Source: Treponema_C sp050320395
GTDB taxonomy: Bacteria; Spirochaetota; Spirochaetia; Treponematales; Treponemataceae
DNA length: 64,000 nt
Direction of reading: 5' to 3'
NCBI RefSeq assembly: GCF_050320395.1
Contig: NZ_CP144459.1
Span: forward strand, 248,001 to 312,000
Positions 43,555 through 51,819 of the stretch are shown here, one piece after another. The notes under the pieces are model-generated. The model saw only the letters and a program-made list of their open reading frames with translations. It did not search any database and was not told the origin of the DNA. Within the stretch, counting starts at the first letter, position 1. Every line of letters starts with the position of its first letter. The position numbers were made by a program, and so were the translations under genes.

Positions 43555-44468
43555 GCGCAATCAGTCAAAACGAATTATTGGCCGGTTTACAAAACATAGC
43601 AAAAGAATCGGGCTTGGATATAAGCGAAGAACTGGGAAAAATCACGGCAAAACTGCAAAGCTGCTGTTCGCTTTCGCGCACATGGGAACGTGTTGAACTT
43701 GCCCGCCACAGCGACCGCCCGCGCGCCCTCGATTACATCGATATGATTTTCGATGATTTTACCGAACTGCACGGCGACCGCTTTTTCGGCGACGATCCGG
43801 CCCTTGTCGGCGGCATAGGCTTTATAGAAGGGCAGGCGGTAACGGTTATCGGAAACCAAAAGGGGCGCAATTTGCGTGAAACCATAGACCGAAACGGCGG
43901 TATGGCAAACCCCGAAGGCTACCGCAAAGCTTTGCGCCTTGCAAAACAGGCCGAAAAGTTCCGCCGCCCGATTGTAACCTTTATCGATACCCAGGGCGCT
44001 TATCCGGGCTTGGGTGCCGAAGAGCGCGGTATAGGGGAAGCGATTGCCGTCAACTTGCGGGAATTCAGCCGGCTTAAAACGCCGATTATCTGCTTTATTA
44101 TCGGAGAAGGCGGTTCCGGCGGCGCTTTGGGAATAGGCGTCGGCGATAAAATCTACATGCTCGAAAACGCCATCTTTTCGGTTATATCGCCTGAAGGCTG
44201 CGCTTCCATTTTGCTGCGCGATTCAAGCCGTGCAAAGGATGCCGCCGTTATGCTTAAAATCACAAGCCGCGAAGTGTTGGGCTTAAAAATGATAAACGGC
44301 GTTATAAACGAGCCTGAAGACGGCGCTCATACCGACCCGCTTAAAGCCGCTCAAGCCGTGCGCGCCCAATTATTAAAGGACATTGCCGATTTAAGTAAGC
44401 GCGACCCTGCCGTCCTTGTAAAGTACCGCAGCAAAAAAATCCGCTCAATCGGCTGTTTCACAGAGTGA
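43551..44468 (+). CDS. accA: Acetyl-CoA carboxylase transferase subunit alpha, 305 aa
   Basis: The alpha half of the carboxyltransferase, with AWERVELARHSDRP-type N-terminus (here TWERVELARHSDRP), HGDRFFGDDPALVGGIG, FIDTQGAYPGLGAEERG and EGGSGGALGIGVGD. It is the last gene of the fab-acc cluster; three inverted repeats follow. Confidence 0.96.
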   Translation: MSAISQNELLAGLQNIAKESGLDISEELGKITAKLQSCCSLSRTWERVELARHSDRPRALDYIDMIFDDFTELHGDRFFGDDPALVGGIGFIEGQAVTVIGNQKGRNLRETIDRNGGMANPEGYRKALRLAKQAEKFRRPIVTFIDTQGAYPGLGAEERGIGEAIAVNLREFSRLKTPIICFIIGEGGSGGALGIGVGDKIYMLENAIFSVISPEGCASILLRDSSRAKDAAVMLKITSREVLGLKMINGVINEPEDGAHTDPLKAAQAVRAQLLKDIADLSKRDPAVLVKYRSKKIRSIGCFTE

Positions 44469-44488
44469 AAACCTTTACGGAGTAAAGG

Positions 44489-44511
44489 GGGTGACGAAAA
44501 TTTCGTCACCC
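44489..44511 (+). terminator. fab-acc operon terminator hairpin
   Basis: GGGTGACGAAA and TTTCGTCACCC form a perfect 11-bp stem with one loop base, 20 bp after accA. Confidence 0.6.
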
Positions 44512-44516
44512 GTCGA

Positions 44517-44559
44517 GTTTAGAATTAAGTCATGGTAATATAAAGACTTAATTCTAAAC
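44517..44559. repeat. 15-bp perfect inverted repeat
   Basis: GTTTAGAATTAAGTC (44517-44531) and its exact complement (44545-44559) around a 13-base AT-rich loop. Confidence 0.85.
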
Positions 44560-44579
44560 ATCGCATTAAAAATCAAGAA

Positions 44580-44607
44580 ATCCGTTCAAAAACTTCGGTT
44601 TTTGGAT
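44580..44607. repeat. Dispersed palindrome copy before the tRNA promoter
   Basis: ATCC...AAAAACTTCGGTTTTT...GGAT; shares the ACTTCGGTTTTT core of the copy at 32999. Confidence 0.5.
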
Positions 44608-44648
44608 ACTTAAGACGACAGCCCTGCAGGGAAGGGCAATGCGGGTGC

Positions 44649-44678
44649 TTGACACAGTCCGCCGTTTTTTGATATAAT
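44649..44678 (+). promoter_or_regulatory. Promoter of tRNA-Ala
   Basis: TTGACA (44649-44654), 18-bp spacer, TATAAT (44673-44678), starting RNA just before the tRNA; both hexamers match consensus. Confidence 0.85.
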
Positions 44679-44691
44679 ATCTCCCATATAT

Positions 44692-44765
44692 GGGGGTGTA
44701 GCTCATCTGGCTAGAGCGATTGCATGGCATGCAATAGGTAAGGGGTTCAAGTCCCCTCATCTCCA
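44692..44765 (+). tRNA. tRNA-Ala, anticodon GGC
   Basis: Full cloverleaf. The acceptor GGGGGTG pairs with CATCTCC (two G-U pairs) and is followed by discriminator A. D-stem GCTC/GAGC; anticodon stem ATTGC/GCAAT around loop ATGGCAT (anticodon GGC at 34-36); T-stem AGGGG/CCCCT with TTCAAGT loop. CCA is not encoded. Confidence 0.95.
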
Positions 44766-44869
44766 AAACGACACTTAATTCCTGTAGACACCTAAATTCA
44801 CTTAACTCCCCCTTGCCTAAAAAACACGCCTCAAGTATTATAAAATTCAATTTGTCTTAAGGAACGGTT

Positions 44870-46519
44870 ATGATTTTAAAGCGTGCAAGCGGAATATTAT
44901 TGCATCCCACATCCTTACCCGGAAGCCCCGGTATCGGTACCTTGGGGGCTCAAGCTTTTCTTTTTGTCGATTGGCTCGAACGTTCGGGGCAGTCTTTATG
45001 GCAGATTTTACCGCTGGGGCCGACCGGATACGGGGATTCGCCCTATGCGTCTTTTTCAACCTTTGCGGGAAATCCCCTTCTCATCGATACGGACAGCCTT
45101 ATTGAGCAGGGCTTTTTAACCGAGGGAGAAGCCGCTCCTCCCGATTATATTTTCTGTGCGGGTAATGTCGATTTCGGCTCGGTTGTGTATTGGAAGATTC
45201 CGCTTTTAAAAAAGGCGGCAAAAAACTTTTTAAAACATGTTCAAGGCGATTTTACACGGTCAGGCGATTTTGCGAAAGCGTATACGGCTTTCAAAAAAGA
45301 ACAGCGGTTTTGGCTGGACGACTATGCGCTTTTTATGAGTATAAAAGAGTTCTACGATGCTCAAGCGCAAAAAGAGGGCTTGTTCGGTAAATTATGGAAC
45401 AACTATTGGCCCTCCGCTCTTGCTTTGCGCGAAGAAAAAGCCTTGACCGATTGGCAAAAAACGCATAAGGACGATATTGAAATTCAAAAAGCCGTACAGT
45501 TTTTCTTTTTTTATCAGTGGAAAAAGCTTAAAGACTATGCGAACGCCAAGGGGATTTCAATCATCGGCGATATTCCCATCTTTGTCGCCCTCGATTCGGC
45601 GGATGTATGGGCAAATCAGCATTTATTTCAGCTGAACAAAAAGGCGCTTCCTAAGGCGGTGGCGGGCGTTCCTCCCGATTATTTCAGTGAAACCGGTCAG
45701 CTGTGGGGCAATCCCCTCTACGATTGGAAGGCGATGAAGAAGGAAGATTACCGCTGGTGGATTGAGAGAATCGGCCATTCGCTTAAGATGACCGATTATG
45801 TGCGCATTGACCATTTCCGCGGCTTTGAAGCCTACTGGGCGGTTCCCTACGGGGAAAAAACGGCGGTAAACGGAAAATGGGTCAAGGGTCCGGGCGCCGA
45901 TTTATTCAATACGGTACAAAAAAAGTTGGGAAATGCCGCCCTCATTGCCGAGGATTTGGGGGTTATTACAGACGGCGTGCGAAAACTTTTGGACGGCTTT
46001 AATTTTCCCGGTATGAAGGTACTGCAATTTGCCTTCGATATGCAGGAAGCCGGCGGCAAGGGCTGTACAAACGCCTTTTTGCCGCATATGTACGATAAAA
46101 ACTGCGTTGTATACACGGGAACCCACGATAACGACACTACGCAGGGCTGGCTGAATAATTGCACCGACGAAGAGCGCCGCTTTGTAAGCGAATATGTAAG
46201 CCGCTGTATCAACGGCGTAAATTTGCAAAACCATCAGTTGTGCAGCGCCCTTATCGGTGCGGCCTTTTTTTCGACTGCCGCCTTTGCCGTTATTCCTCTG
46301 CAGGACTTGTTTTCGTTCGGCTCTGAAATGCGCATGAATACGCCGTCCACTTCCGGAGGTTCAAACTGGGCATGGCGCATGGACGGCACCTTACTCGGCT
46401 CGGCGGTACCTTCCTCTGCTGCGGCACAGTCCGATGCGGCGGGAACTCCTGTCGGAAACGAAAAAGCCTCCTGGCTTAAGCGGTTGGCTCAGCTTTCGGG
46501 ACGGAATATCAAAGAGTAA
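44870..46519 (+). CDS. malQ: 4-alpha-glucanotransferase (amylomaltase), 549 aa
   Basis: GH77 enzyme moving glucan segments between malto-oligosaccharides. N-terminal RASGILLHPTSLPGSPGIGTLG, IGDIPIFVALDSADVWAN, the nucleophile Asp region in VRIDHFRGFEAYWAVP, the acid/base Glu in LIAEDLGVIT and the third carboxylate in YTGTHDNDTTQGW are clear. It is about 40-50 residues longer than usual because of a Ser/Ala-rich insert before the C-terminal helix (around SSAAAQSDAAGTPVG). AAGGAACGG precedes the ATG. It is the last host-like gene before the defence island. Confidence 0.96.
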   Translation: MILKRASGILLHPTSLPGSPGIGTLGAQAFLFVDWLERSGQSLWQILPLGPTGYGDSPYASFSTFAGNPLLIDTDSLIEQGFLTEGEAAPPDYIFCAGNVDFGSVVYWKIPLLKKAAKNFLKHVQGDFTRSGDFAKAYTAFKKEQRFWLDDYALFMSIKEFYDAQAQKEGLFGKLWNNYWPSALALREEKALTDWQKTHKDDIEIQKAVQFFFFYQWKKLKDYANAKGISIIGDIPIFVALDSADVWANQHLFQLNKKALPKAVAGVPPDYFSETGQLWGNPLYDWKAMKKEDYRWWIERIGHSLKMTDYVRIDHFRGFEAYWAVPYGEKTAVNGKWVKGPGADLFNTVQKKLGNAALIAEDLGVITDGVRKLLDGFNFPGMKVLQFAFDMQEAGGKGCTNAFLPHMYDKNCVVYTGTHDNDTTQGWLNNCTDEERRFVSEYVSRCINGVNLQNHQLCSALIGAAFFSTAAFAVIPLQDLFSFGSEMRMNTPSTSGGSNWAWRMDGTLLGSAVPSSAAAQSDAAGTPVGNEKASWLKRLAQLSGRNIKE

Positions 46520-46552
46520 GGGTACACAGCGAGGGGGAGGGAAACATAGGGA

Positions 46553-49500
46553 ATGATTGGTATGGATGTAATCGATAACAGTAACAAAAATTTAAAAGAT
46601 GATTTGAAAAAAGAATTGAAAAAGGGGAGCAAACTGTCTATTGCTGCGGCATGCTTTTCAATTTATGCCTTTGAGGAGTTACAGGAGGAATTAAGAGATA
46701 TTGAAGAACTTCGTTTTATTTTTACCTCTCCTACATTCATAACCGAAAAAAATAAAAAAGAAAAAAAAGAATTTTATATTCCTCGCCTTAACAGAGAACG
46801 CAGCCTATATGGAAGTGACTTTGAAGTTAAACTTCGTAATGAATTAACGCAAAAGGCGATCGCAAAAGAATGTGCTGAATGGATAAAACAAAAGGTTACG
46901 TTTAAATCAAATATCACCAATGAAAATATGCAAGGCTTTATCAATCTTGATTATATCAGCTATATGCCTGTAAACGGTTTTACTACTATTGATTTAGGTT
47001 GTGAACGAGGTAATAATGCATATTTTTTTATGCATAAGGTTGAAACACCGGTATCTGATTTTTATATAAACCTTTTTGATGAATTGTGGTGTGACAATCA
47101 AAGGCTCCAAACAGTTACGGAAGAAGTTCTTGAAAATATTATGGCAGCATATAATGAGAATTCTCCGGATTTTATTTATTTTGTTGCGTTGTACAATATT
47201 TTTAACGAATTTCTTGAAGATATTTCGGAGGATGTTCTTCCGAACGAGGCAACAGGTTTTAAAGAAAGTAAAATTTGGAATATGCTTTATAATTTTCAAA
47301 AAGATGCAGTCTTAGCTATTATTAATAAATTGGAAAAGTTTAATGGCTGTATTTTGGCAGATAGCGTCGGTTTAGGAAAAACATTTACAGCTTTAGCGGT
47401 AATTAAGTATTATGAAAATCGAAATAAATCTATTTTAGTTTTATGTCCCAAAAAGCTCGCAAATAACTGGAACACATACAAGGATAATTATGTAAATAAT
47501 CCTATTGCAGAAGATCGTTTAAGGTATGATGTGCTGTTTCATACAGATATCAATAGGGATAGCGGTAAATCAAATGGCTTGGATTTGGATAGATTAAATT
47601 GGGGCAACTATGATTTAGTAGTTATCGATGAATCACATAATTTTCGTAATGGTGGCAAGATTGTTGAGAATCCTGATGAAGACGAAAAAGAAAATCGCTA
47701 TGTTAAGTTGCTAAAAAAAGTTATCCGCACAGGAGTCAAAACGAAAGTTTTAATGCTATCGGCAACTCCTGTTAACAACCGCTTTAACGATTTAAAAAAT
47801 CAACTTGCTTTGGCTTATGAAGGTAATACAGCACGAATTGATAAAAAACTAAATGTAAATAAATCAATAGATCTTATTTTTAAAAATGCGCAAGCAGCTT
47901 TTAATGACTGGAGTACTTTTAAACCGGAAGATCGAACAACAGAAAATTTATTAAAAAAACTTGATTTTGATTTTTTTGAAGTTTTAGATTCAGTTACAAT
48001 TGCCCGTTCACGAAAGCATATTCAAAAATATTATGATACGGCAAATATAGGTTCTTTTCCAAAGAGACTGCCACCGGTTTCGCAGCGGCCACCTTTGACA
48101 GATTTAAAATCGGCAATAAATTATAACGAAATTTTTGACCAATTAATGCTTTTAAATTTGAGTATATACACACCTACAAAATTTATTTTAGATTGTAAAA
48201 AAAATAAATATGCCGAATTATATGATGATAATAAAATCAACAGAGGTTTTACTCAAGAAAACCGTGAACGGGGAATCCAGCGTTTAACGGCGATTAATTT
48301 AATGAAACGCTTGGAAAGTTCGACGTATGCCTTTAATTTAACTCTTCGTAGAATCAAAGATCTTATAGAGTCAACGCTTAAAACAATAGACGAATATAAT
48401 ATAACCAAAGAATCTCGATTTGAATTTTCTGATGCTGTTCAAATTGATGAATGGGAAGAAGATGATCAAAACGACGATACCTTGTTTGCCTTTGGAAAAA
48501 GAATCAAAGTAGAACTTTCGGATATGGATTATCTTTCGTGGAAAAGAGATTTACTCAAGGATAATGAAACTTTGGGATTACTTATATCAATGATTGAAGA
48601 TATTACTCCCGAATATGACAATAAACTTCAAGTTCTTCTGCAAACTCTAAAACACAAGATAAACAATCCAATAAATGCTGGAAATAAAAAAGTTCTTATT
48701 TTTACTGCTTTTTCGGATACGGCCGAGTATCTTTATAAACATGTAGGCCGATATATGAAAACTGAATTCAATTTAGAAACGGCATTGATTACGGGCATGG
48801 TTGAAGCTCGTACTACGATACCAAAGTTCAAGAATGATTTAAATACAGTTTTAACCTGTTTTTCTCCCTTATCGAAAGATAGAAATATATTATTGCCAGA
48901 TAACTCTTTTGAAATAGATGTGTTGATTGCCACTGATTGTATATCCGAGGGGCAGAATCTTCAGGATTGCGATTATCTTATAAATTATGATATTCATTGG
49001 AATCCTGTGCGTATCATACAACGGTTCGGTCGTATAGACCGTATTGGTAGTAAGAATTCCTCTATTCAACTCGTAAACTTTTGGCCTGATGTGAGTTTGG
49101 ATACTTATATAGATTTAAAAGCAAAGGTTGAAACCAAGATGAAAATAGTGAATATGACTGCTAGCGGAGACGATAATGTTTTATCGGAAGAAGAAAAAAC
49201 GGACTTGGCATATAGAAAGGTACAGTTAGAACGTTTGCAAAAAGAAGTTGTTGATATAGAAGATATGTCAACAGGTATTTCGATTATGGATCTGGGATTA
49301 AATGAATTTCGTTTGGATCTACTCGAATACATAAAAAGACATCCTGAAGTAGAAAAAACGCCCTTCGGGTTACATTCTGTAGCTCCTGCTGCTGAGGGGA
49401 TGCCTGCAGGTGTTATCTATGTATTAAAAAATCTATCAAATGCAGTAAATATAAACAGTAAAAATCGGCTTCATCCTTTTTATATGGTGTACATTACAAA

Positions 49501-49804
49501 TGATGGTAATATAGAATGTAATCATCTTTCTCCCAAGGAGATGCTCGATAAAATGCGATTTGTATGCAAAGGTAAAACGGAACCAATACCTGAATTGTAT
49601 AAACCTTTTAACAAAGAAACGCGAGATGGCAGGAATATGAAAGAGTTGTCTGTTCTTCTCGGCCAGACCATAGCATCAATTATCAAAATAAAAGATGAAA
49701 GCGACATAGAAAGTTTTTTAGGAGATGAGGATATGAGCTTTTTCTCACATAAGATAAAGGGGCTTGATGATTTTGAACTTATTTGCTTTTTAGTAATCCG
49801 CTGA
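46553..49804 (+). CDS. SNF2-type helicase with N-terminal PLD-like domain, 1083 aa
   Basis: Superfamily II ATPase. The N-terminal 110 residues (SKLSIAAACFSIYAFEELQEEL, LRFIFTSPTF) resemble the phospholipase-D-like module often fused to such helicases, but no HKD motif is visible. Motif I is ADSVGLGKT (about 270), motif II VIDESHNFRNG, motif III LMLSATPVN, and motifs V-VI IATDCISEGQNLQ and QRFGRIDRIGS. Composition is clearly AT-rich. It opens a run of defence genes; in such contexts these helicases act with DUF4391 and a methyltransferase. Start chosen at 46553 (GGAGGG upstream); 46562 is an alternative. Confidence 0.85.
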   Translation: MIGMDVIDNSNKNLKDDLKKELKKGSKLSIAAACFSIYAFEELQEELRDIEELRFIFTSPTFITEKNKKEKKEFYIPRLNRERSLYGSDFEVKLRNELTQKAIAKECAEWIKQKVTFKSNITNENMQGFINLDYISYMPVNGFTTIDLGCERGNNAYFFMHKVETPVSDFYINLFDELWCDNQRLQTVTEEVLENIMAAYNENSPDFIYFVALYNIFNEFLEDISEDVLPNEATGFKESKIWNMLYNFQKDAVLAIINKLEKFNGCILADSVGLGKTFTALAVIKYYENRNKSILVLCPKKLANNWNTYKDNYVNNPIAEDRLRYDVLFHTDINRDSGKSNGLDLDRLNWGNYDLVVIDESHNFRNGGKIVENPDEDEKENRYVKLLKKVIRTGVKTKVLMLSATPVNNRFNDLKNQLALAYEGNTARIDKKLNVNKSIDLIFKNAQAAFNDWSTFKPEDRTTENLLKKLDFDFFEVLDSVTIARSRKHIQKYYDTANIGSFPKRLPPVSQRPPLTDLKSAINYNEIFDQLMLLNLSIYTPTKFILDCKKNKYAELYDDNKINRGFTQENRERGIQRLTAINLMKRLESSTYAFNLTLRRIKDLIESTLKTIDEYNITKESRFEFSDAVQIDEWEEDDQNDDTLFAFGKRIKVELSDMDYLSWKRDLLKDNETLGLLISMIEDITPEYDNKLQVLLQTLKHKINNPINAGNKKVLIFTAFSDTAEYLYKHVGRYMKTEFNLETALITGMVEARTTIPKFKNDLNTVLTCFSPLSKDRNILLPDNSFEIDVLIATDCISEGQNLQDCDYLINYDIHWNPVRIIQRFGRIDRIGSKNSSIQLVNFWPDVSLDTYIDLKAKVETKMKIVNMTASGDDNVLSEEEKTDLAYRKVQLERLQKEVVDIEDMSTGISIMDLGLNEFRLDLLEYIKRHPEVEKTPFGLHSVAPAAEGMPAGVIYVLKNLSNAVNINSKNRLHPFYMVYITNDGNIECNHLSPKEMLDKMRFVCKGKTEPIPELYKPFNKETRDGRNMKELSVLLGQTIASIIKIKDESDIESFLGDEDMSFFSHKIKGLDDFELICFLVIR

Positions 49805-49811
49805 GAATAGA

Positions 49812-50423
49812 ATGTTCGGTTTGCCCAAATCCACTGAAGTATCAAAACTTCTCGCAAAATCAAAATTGTATACAAAATTTAATATGAGTAATTCGGTGAA
49901 AAGCATATTTGACGAAAATATAGCCAAAATAATCATAAGCCATGAAATAAGTTCAAGGACGCTATCTATAGTCGAAGGAGAGAAGGTTCGTGGAATTTAT
50001 GTTCTGCATATTTTCCTAAAGCGAAAAGAATTTAAGAATCAAGTTCTTGTGCATTTGATAAATCTTATTAAAAAGAAAATTATTATTGCTTTACAATATC
50101 AAGATGAGGTAAAATTTGCTGTTTATTGTACCCGTCTCATACAAAGCGAATGGTTGTCTGAGCAGAATGCTCAGATTCCTCTTGTCGGCTTAAATCTTGG
50201 TCGTATATGGGAAAATATTGTAATGGATATCGCATGTATTACTTCCCAAGATGGTATTCCTTTAGACGAACGTATTAAAATGGAAGATGAGCGCATCAAA
50301 ATAGAAAAAGAAATAAGCCGCCTGAGTAAAAAAGCTCGTAAAGAAAATCAACCAAATAAAAAATATACATTGGTTCAACAGATTCGGATTTTAAAAAAGG
50401 AATTGCAGGCATACGAAGAGTAA
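49812..50423 (+). CDS. DUF4391 protein, 203 aa
   Basis: Begins FGLPKSTEVSKLLAKSKLYTKF with the family pattern of a Leu-Pro and Lys-rich first helix, followed by KIIISHEISSRTLSIVEG, IYVLHIFLKRK and an alpha/beta core. The last 50 residues form a charged coiled coil (IKIEKEISRLSKKARKEN). Biochemical role is unknown. DUF4391 genes typically stand next to helicases and type III-like methyltransferases, as here. It starts 7 bp after the helicase stop, so it is in the same transcript, and has the same AT-rich composition. Confidence 0.75.
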   Translation: MFGLPKSTEVSKLLAKSKLYTKFNMSNSVKSIFDENIAKIIISHEISSRTLSIVEGEKVRGIYVLHIFLKRKEFKNQVLVHLINLIKKKIIIALQYQDEVKFAVYCTRLIQSEWLSEQNAQIPLVGLNLGRIWENIVMDIACITSQDGIPLDERIKMEDERIKIEKEISRLSKKARKENQPNKKYTLVQQIRILKKELQAYEE

Positions 50424-50482
50424 TTTGTAATAGTCTATGAGTGAGGTTGCTAGAACCTTTACAGGGCTTGCTTTTGTAATTA

Positions 50483-50510
50483 TTGATATTGTTTGAGGTT
50501 TGTGTAATAA
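50483..50510 (+). promoter_or_regulatory. Possible promoter of the methyltransferase-GHKL-receiver cassette
   Basis: TTGATA (50483-50488), 16-bp spacer, TAATAA (50505-50510) in the 152-bp gap after DUF4391, the only sizeable gap inside the island. Confidence 0.4.
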
Positions 50511-50575
50511 TAAACTATCTGTAGTGTAAATAATAAGTACTTTATTTAGGTCTGACTATTAACTGTCTGTAAAGC

Positions 50576-51817
50576 ATGGAGAAAATTTATAGTATTTTGG
50601 AAGGATACGCGTTGAAAATGAAATATAAGTATGTCGATATATTTACTGGATGTGGAGGACTATCTCTTGGGTTTTATAATGCAGGATGGAAAGGTCTTTT
50701 TGCCATAGAAAAAAATGCAGATGCTTTTAAAACATTGGAATATAATCTAATAACAAAAAAACAACATTTTGTATGGGTTGATTGGCTGGAAAAAAGAAAT
50801 CATGATATTAATAAGGTTTTAATTGATAAAGAGCAAGAGTTAAAAGATTTATCGGAAAAAATTTTGCTAGTTGTGGGCGGTCCCCCGTGCCAAGGTTTTT
50901 CAATGGCTGGACAAAGAAAGAAGAATGATATTAGAAATAAGCTTGTGAATTCTTATATTAAATTTGTAAAAATAGTAAAGCCAAAATATTTATTTTTTGA
51001 AAATGTATATGGCTTTACTATTGGTTTTACAGATAAAAATAATGAAAAATCAAAACCAACATCAGCGTGCATTGTAGAGCAGTTAAAATCTATAGGATAT
51101 AATATTGATTATGAAATATTAGATCTTTCAGAATACGGTATCCCTCAAAAACGTAAACGTTTTATTCTATTAGGTTCACTAGAAAATGACCCAAAACAAT
51201 TTTTCCAAATATTAAAAAATCAAAGACAAGATTTTTTTGAAAAAAAAGGTCTTTCTTGTAATGCAAGTGTGAAAGATGCTATAGGTGATTTATTATATGA
51301 GAATGGGCAAATTCCGTGTCCCGATAGTAATGGTTTTTTCTCAGGTCTATATAAACCTGCTTTATCAAAGTATCAAAAATATATGAGATCAGGACTTGAG
51401 CAAGAAAACTATCCTGATAGTCATCGCTTTGCTAAACACAGATATGAAACTATAAAACTATTTGAAACTATGCAACAAGAATGTGAGCATGGAAAAAGGC
51501 TCTCTACAAAAAATACAAATTTGAAAGGATTTAAGCGCCGGGGAATAACTATTTTACTTGCAGATAAACCTTGTAATACTATAACATCTCATCCAGATGA
51601 TTATTTACACTATTCAGAACCTAGAATACTAACAGTAAGAGAATGTGCACGAGTACAGTCTTTTCCTGATTGGTATGAATTCAAAGGGAAATATACAACA
51701 GGCGGTGCATTACGAAAGTATGATGTACCTAGATATACACAGGTAGGTAATGCTATTCCTCCCTTATTTGCCGAACAGGTGGGTTTAGCATTAAGAAAAT
51801 TCATTGGTGGTGATTAG
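50576..51817 (+). CDS. DNA (cytosine-5) methyltransferase, 413 aa
   Basis: Motifs in order: I DIFTGCGGLSLGFYNAGW (21-38), IV with catalytic Cys105 in GGPPCQGFS, VI FENVYG, VIII IPQKRKRFILLG, IX-type RECARVQSFPDWYEF and X QVGNAIPPLFAEQ. The target-recognition part lies about 235-340, and the target sequence cannot be read. Start may be 50576 or the internal ATG at 50618. No dedicated type II endonuclease is beside it. The GHKL gene begins 2 bp after it, so modification and the putative sensor are co-expressed. Confidence 0.93.
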   Translation: MEKIYSILEGYALKMKYKYVDIFTGCGGLSLGFYNAGWKGLFAIEKNADAFKTLEYNLITKKQHFVWVDWLEKRNHDINKVLIDKEQELKDLSEKILLVVGGPPCQGFSMAGQRKKNDIRNKLVNSYIKFVKIVKPKYLFFENVYGFTIGFTDKNNEKSKPTSACIVEQLKSIGYNIDYEILDLSEYGIPQKRKRFILLGSLENDPKQFFQILKNQRQDFFEKKGLSCNASVKDAIGDLLYENGQIPCPDSNGFFSGLYKPALSKYQKYMRSGLEQENYPDSHRFAKHRYETIKLFETMQQECEHGKRLSTKNTNLKGFKRRGITILLADKPCNTITSHPDDYLHYSEPRILTVRECARVQSFPDWYEFKGKYTTGGALRKYDVPRYTQVGNAIPPLFAEQVGLALRKFIGGD

Positions 51818-51819
51818 TT

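Noticed and set aside
44692..46552. tRNA-Ala as integration site of the defence island
   Set aside because: malQ lies between the tRNA and the island, I found no second copy of the tRNA 3' end near either island edge, and no integrase is present.
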